From assembly GCF_002210435.1 (NCBI RefSeq), contig NZ_MZMV01000073.1:1-32005 (forward strand): DNA of 32,005 nucleotides, read 5' to 3'. Both the position numbers and the translations under genes were made by a program. The stretch is from Micromonospora wenchangensis (GTDB lineage: Bacteria > Actinomycetota > Actinomycetes > Mycobacteriales > Micromonosporaceae). The notes under the pieces are model-generated. The model was not told where the DNA came from, did no database searches, and was given only the letters and a program-made list of their open reading frames with translations. This document shows positions 29,419 to 32,005 of the stretch, one piece after another; position 1 is the first letter of the stretch; every line of letters begins with the position of its first letter.

Positions 29419-30120
29419 GTGAGTGTCGTGGTGAGTTGTCCGAGGTGTGCGGGTCAGGTACGCCCACCGGACCTGATGCACGGTGAGTCGCGGTGCGTCA
29501 GGTGTGGACCGGTGGCCCCGCTGCACGTGCCCGAGCACATCGACGCCGACATCGTGGCGAGCGTGGTGGACCGGGTGGCGGCCGAGAGCGATCCGCAGCG
29601 GCCCGCGCTGCCGCTGTGGTGCCCGTGGCCGCTCCCGTCGGGCTGGACCGTCACCGGGGTGGCCTGGGCCGGCGACGAGGCCGGTGGCGTCCGCGCCACG
29701 GCCGTCGCGTGCGCCGGGCCGGCGCCGCTCGGTGGTGGACCGGCCGAACTGGTCCTGGTGGCCGAGGAGCCGGGGGTGGGGCTGGGCACCCGGTTCGCCG
29801 GGGTGGCCGGCCCGGACCCTGGTCCAGAGTTGACGGAGGTGCTGGCCGGGCCCGGTCCCGGCCCTGGTCACCCCGAGCATGTCGAGCCGGCGCGGATCAG
29901 GGTCGGCGGCCATCCGACTCCACTGTGGTTAATCAATTCGGCAACGGATCGAAGCGCGTACGCCGGTGAGGCTCGGGGAATGTGGCTCCATGCGATAGCC
30001 TGGCCGGCGAGCGCGGGTCACCTCCTCGCGGAAGATGTCGTCCTGCACGACCTCACCGAGTGGACTCCGCCCGAGCTCGTGTACGGCGCTCCGTCCCCGT
30101 ACCTGCACGGAGGGGCTTGA
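29419..30120 (+). CDS. DUF6758-type protein with N-terminal zinc ribbon
   Basis: 233 residues. CPRC near residue 8 and CVRCG near residue 27 form a four-Cys zinc ribbon. The rest matches a conserved actinobacterial family (I recall DUF6758 from Streptomyces): LPLWCPWPLPSGWTVTGVAWAGDE, RATAVACAGPAPLGGGPAELVLVAEEPGVGLGTRFAGV, and HPTPLWLINSATDRSAYAGEARGMWLHAIAWPASAGHLL. The role is unknown. The GTG at 29419 has GGTGGGG just upstream. The 3' third (29930-30010) is locally less GC-rich (CTGTGGTTAATCAATTCGG). No membrane segment is evident. Confidence 0.82.
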   Translation: MSVVVSCPRCAGQVRPPDLMHGESRCVRCGPVAPLHVPEHIDADIVASVVDRVAAESDPQRPALPLWCPWPLPSGWTVTGVAWAGDEAGGVRATAVACAGPAPLGGGPAELVLVAEEPGVGLGTRFAGVAGPDPGPELTEVLAGPGPGPGHPEHVEPARIRVGGHPTPLWLINSATDRSAYAGEARGMWLHAIAWPASAGHLLAEDVVLHDLTEWTPPELVYGAPSPYLHGGA

Positions 30121-30236
30121 CAGCCCTCCGGGCGAGTCGGAGATGGGACGCAGATATTCACGCTACGACATCATGCTGATACTCTGGGTGCCGCTGCGGT
30201 AAACGGACCCGGCGCCGCGCGAGAGGATGGCCCGCT

Positions 30237-30395
30237 ATGGTCAAGAAGGTCCTCACCTGGGCCGGTATCGCATTCTTGATCTTCTTCGTTGCCTACCGGC
30301 CAAACTCGGCAGCGGACGTCTTCAAGTCGCTCGGCGGTGGCATCGTGGACATCGCCCAGGGCTTCGGCGACTTCTTCACGAGCCTCGTCGCCTAA
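30237..30395 (+). CDS. 52-residue membrane peptide upstream of the PH-domain gene
   Basis: The translation starts MVKKVLTWAGIAFLIFFVAY and continues RPNSAADVFKSLGGGIVDIA, ending QGFGDFFTSLVA. One basic-flanked membrane helix (5-20) is followed by an amphipathic helix. It is real rather than random because the codons are high-GC and regular, the ATG is 8 bases after GAGGAT (leaderless pattern), and its stop is only 6 bases from the ATG of the PH-domain membrane protein. The tandem arrangement suggests a partner peptide of that protein. I do not know a named family. Confidence 0.75.
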   Translation: MVKKVLTWAGIAFLIFFVAYRPNSAADVFKSLGGGIVDIAQGFGDFFTSLVA

Positions 30396-30401
30396 CCACC
30401 G

Positions 30402-31268
30402 ATGGGCAGCCCCTCCGGACCCCCGTTCGACCCGGACGATCCCGGCCGGGACCGCCGGGAGCGGGACACCGAGCCGATCCCGAGGTACCGACCCGACGAC
30501 GGGCCGGCCTACGGGTCCGGGGCGGGACCGACCGGCGGACCGTCCTTCTCGGACGACGCCGGCTACGGCGACGCCCCGGGATTCGGCGGGCAGGGGCGGA
30601 CGTGGGTCCGCGATCCGGAGGCGGGCTACCAACAGCCGGTCATCTCCGAAGAGGAACTGGCCGGCCTGCGGTCCGACGCCCAGGGCATGACACCCCGCCG
30701 GGTGCTCCCCCTGGAGGACGAGCCCAGCTCCCTGGTCGCCCGCTACCTCTTCCCCACCGAGCGCTACCGGGGCGAGTGGAAGCGGCACTGGATCCACCTC
30801 GGCACCCCGATCGTCGTCGGGGTGGCGGCCACCTTCGTCCTCGGCTACCTCTCCGGCTTCCTCGCCGGGCAGGACGTCGGCGCCCTCACCACCATCGCGG
30901 TGCTGCTCTGGTTCGCGGTGATGGGCTGGGTCGCGTGGAAGGTCGCCGACTGGTGGTACGACCGGTTCATCCTGACCAACAAGCGGGTCATGGTGGTCAA
31001 CGGCATCGTCACCCGCAAGGTCGCCATGATGCCGCTGGCCCGGGTCACCGACATGAAGTACGAACAGACCCCCACCGGCCGGGCCCTCAACTACGGCACC
31101 TTCGTGCTGGAGTCCGCGGGCCAGGAGCAGGCGCTGCGGGAGATCAAGAACCTGCCCAACCCGAACGAGCTCTACCTGCGGGTCGTCGAGGAGATGTACG
31201 AGCCGCAGGCGGTCGAGGCCCGGCTGGGCAAGGAGGCCGACGAGGCGAAGGCCGACGACGGCGCCTGA
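30402..31268 (+). CDS. Membrane-anchored bacterial PH-domain (bPH2) protein
   Basis: 288 residues. An acidic, Pro/Gly-rich cytoplasmic N-terminus (1-110) leads to two membrane helices (131-154 and 161-179), then a bPH2 domain (about 186-265: WWYDRFILTNKRVMVVNGIVTRKVAMMPLARVTDMKYEQTPTGRALNYGTFVLESAGQEQAL). The ILTNKRVM...G...RKVAMMPLxRVTDM signature is definitive for the YdbT/YdbS-like membrane-flanked PH family. A charged helix ends the protein. Role unknown; such domains are thought to act at the membrane in envelope stress. The ATG at 30402 is 6 bases after the 52-residue gene, so they form an operon. Confidence 0.9.
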   Translation: MGSPSGPPFDPDDPGRDRRERDTEPIPRYRPDDGPAYGSGAGPTGGPSFSDDAGYGDAPGFGGQGRTWVRDPEAGYQQPVISEEELAGLRSDAQGMTPRRVLPLEDEPSSLVARYLFPTERYRGEWKRHWIHLGTPIVVGVAATFVLGYLSGFLAGQDVGALTTIAVLLWFAVMGWVAWKVADWWYDRFILTNKRVMVVNGIVTRKVAMMPLARVTDMKYEQTPTGRALNYGTFVLESAGQEQALREIKNLPNPNELYLRVVEEMYEPQAVEARLGKEADEAKADDGA

Positions 31269-31273
31269 GAGTT

Positions 31274-31294
31274 TTCGTCCGTACGTCGGACGAA
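31274..31294. terminator. 8-bp hairpin after the PH-domain gene
   Basis: TTCGTCCG, loop TACGT, CGGACGAA: a perfect 8-bp stem, 6 bases after the PH-domain stop, probably its terminator. It could alternatively be an operator of the sigma-factor gene. Confidence 0.5.
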
Positions 31295-31315
31295 CTGCCC
31301 ACCTTTCGCCGTCGA

Positions 31316-31330
31316 CCGGACCCTGTCCGG
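31316..31330. promoter_or_regulatory. Second inverted repeat before the sigma-factor gene
   Basis: CCGGAC-CCT-GTCCGG, a perfect 6-bp inverted repeat 42 bases before the sigma-factor start. Either a second terminator arm or a binding site for a regulator of the sigma gene. Confidence 0.3.
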
Positions 31331-31371
31331 CGTGACAGCCTGCCAGGCGGGACGGGGTGCGGAGGTGAGCG

Positions 31372-32005
31372 GTGGCCGACCGGGATCCGCTGGAGGACGA
31401 GTTCCGCGACTTCGTCGCGGCGCGCTCCGGCGCCCTGCTGCGTACCGCGTACCTGCTCGCCGGCGACTGGGCCACCGCCGAGGACCTGCTCCAGACCGCG
31501 CTGACCAAGACGTACCTGGCCTGGCGGCGGTTGGGCGGGATCGAGGCGGTCGAGCCGTACGCCCGCCGGGTGATGGTCAACACGTCCACCAGTTGGTGGC
31601 GGCGTCGGTGGCACGGTGAACGCCCCACCGAGGTGCTGCCCGAGCGGGCCGGGGTGGACGAGATCGAGCAGCAGCTCGACCGGGACGCCCTCTGGCGGCA
31701 CCTGCGGATGTTGCCGGCCCGACAGCGGGCGGTGCTGGTGCTGCGCTACTACGAGGACCTGTCGGAGGCCCAGACGGCGGCCCTGCTGGAGATCTCCCCC
31801 GGCACGGTGAAGAGCCAGACGTCGCGTGCCCTGAACACCCTGCGCCGCCGGCTCGCCGCCGAGGGGCTGCACGACCTCGCCGCCGACCCGACCGGCCGCC
31901 CCGCCCCGGCCGCCCCAGCCCGGCCGGCCACCACCGCCCGACCCTCCCTCGCCGCCCGTACGCCGTCGCCCGACCGGGCCACCGGCGGCACCCGGACACC
32001 CGCGC
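31372..32005 (+). CDS. ECF sigma factor of the SigE/SigE70 group, runs off the window
   Basis: The first 211 residues are present. The GTG at 31372 has GGAGG 6 bases upstream. Region sigma-2 is at about 12-58 (FRDFVAARSGALLRTAYLLAGDWATAEDLLQTALTKTYLAWRRL) and sigma-4 at about 105-155 (LPARQRAVLVLRYYEDLSEAQTAALLEISPGTVKSQTSRALNTLRRRL); both are complete. This is the actinomycete SigE70-type ECF group, not the orthologue of mycobacterial SigE. Members usually end near residue 170; here an Ala/Pro/Thr-rich extension (AADPTGRPAPAAPARPATTARPSLAAR) continues past 211, suggesting a linker to a further domain or an unusual tail. No anti-sigma gene is visible before the edge. Confidence 0.9.
   Translation, partial: MADRDPLEDEFRDFVAARSGALLRTAYLLAGDWATAEDLLQTALTKTYLAWRRLGGIEAVEPYARRVMVNTSTSWWRRRWHGERPTEVLPERAGVDEIEQQLDRDALWRHLRMLPARQRAVLVLRYYEDLSEAQTAALLEISPGTVKSQTSRALNTLRRRLAAEGLHDLAADPTGRPAPAAPARPATTARPSLAARTPSPDRATGGTRTPA

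Noticed and set aside
31372..32005. The sigma factor at the right edge as the missing sigE of the htrA locus
   Set aside because: Its sequence type is the SigE70-type ECF group, not the mycobacterial SigE orthologue, and it is 19 kb away.
1..32005. CRISPR arrays, tRNA or rRNA genes, intact transposases, prophage or antiphage defence genes
   Set aside because: I found no regularly spaced repeats, cloverleaf-like sequences, DDE/serine recombinase motifs or defence-family motifs in any plausible reading frame.

Overview
The window is very GC-rich chromosomal DNA from an actinomycete, most probably Micromonospora or a close relative in the Micromonosporaceae. The evidence is the GC-saturated third codon positions, the many GTG starts, frequent TAnnnT boxes 5-9 bases before start codons (leaderless transcripts), and actinobacterial families such as DUF3117, FolP2, MgtE-N/CBS plus DUF1003, TatB and DUF6758. 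I see no tRNA, rRNA, CRISPR array, intact insertion sequence or prophage. Most of it is core-genome housekeeping DNA, and protein identities come from motif recognition and memory of families, not from database searches.

Layout. 1-2308: the 5' end of korA (ferredoxin-dependent 2-oxoacid oxidoreductase alpha chain, minus), a secreted membrane-anchored protein (minus) and a solitary nuoA of the NuoA2 type (plus). 2385-5843: folP2 (minus), then a plus-strand run of a DivIVA-like membrane protein, an SRPBCC protein, tagA and an unknown gene, with ATGA/GTGA overlaps. 5909-8311: a short-chain dehydrogenase, then a coupled paaX-paaG-like pair (minus). 8503-13111: the 55-residue DUF3117 protein, leucyl aminopeptidase, an O-methyltransferase (minus), an HtrA-like protease and TatB. 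13252-16458: a minus-strand block of Mrp ATPase, DUF1003 protein and a soluble PRC/MgtE-N/CBS protein. 16492-21358: PhzF-like isomerase, an unknown protein, an EamA transporter and a large APC permease. 21449-25834: a small membrane protein, a damaged GntR-type regulator, two short-chain dehydrogenases, two proline-rich DUF4190-type membrane proteins and a CoA-binding protein. 25929-27423: a radical-SAM protein with a LexA-type SOS box, and thioredoxin. 27424-28068 is a comparatively AT-rich gene-free region. 28069-32005: an unknown protein, a TrmH/SpoU methyltransferase, a DUF6758-type zinc-ribbon protein, a 52-residue membrane peptide coupled to a PH-domain membrane protein, and an ECF sigma factor running off the end.

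From memory, 2.4-16.5 kb follows the order of Mycobacterium tuberculosis Rv1207-Rv1232c (folP2, Rv1209-like, tagA, DUF3117, Rv1220c-like methyltransferase, htrA, tatB, mrp, DUF1003, MgtE-N/CBS). The gpgS gene expected beside folP2 and the sigE-rseA pair expected before htrA are absent. This suggests an ancient envelope-stress and homeostasis neighbourhood from which the dedicated sigma/anti-sigma pair has been lost or moved.

The best leads are: the SOS-boxed radical-SAM protein with a clamp-binding-like C-terminus; the overlapping soluble Mg-sensor-like protein and DUF1003 membrane protein; the 33-bp divergent leaderless promoter between that pair and phzF; the orphan nuoA2 beside korA; a compensated double frameshift in a GntR-type regulator; and a methyltransferase whose ribosome-binding site points at an ATC codon.
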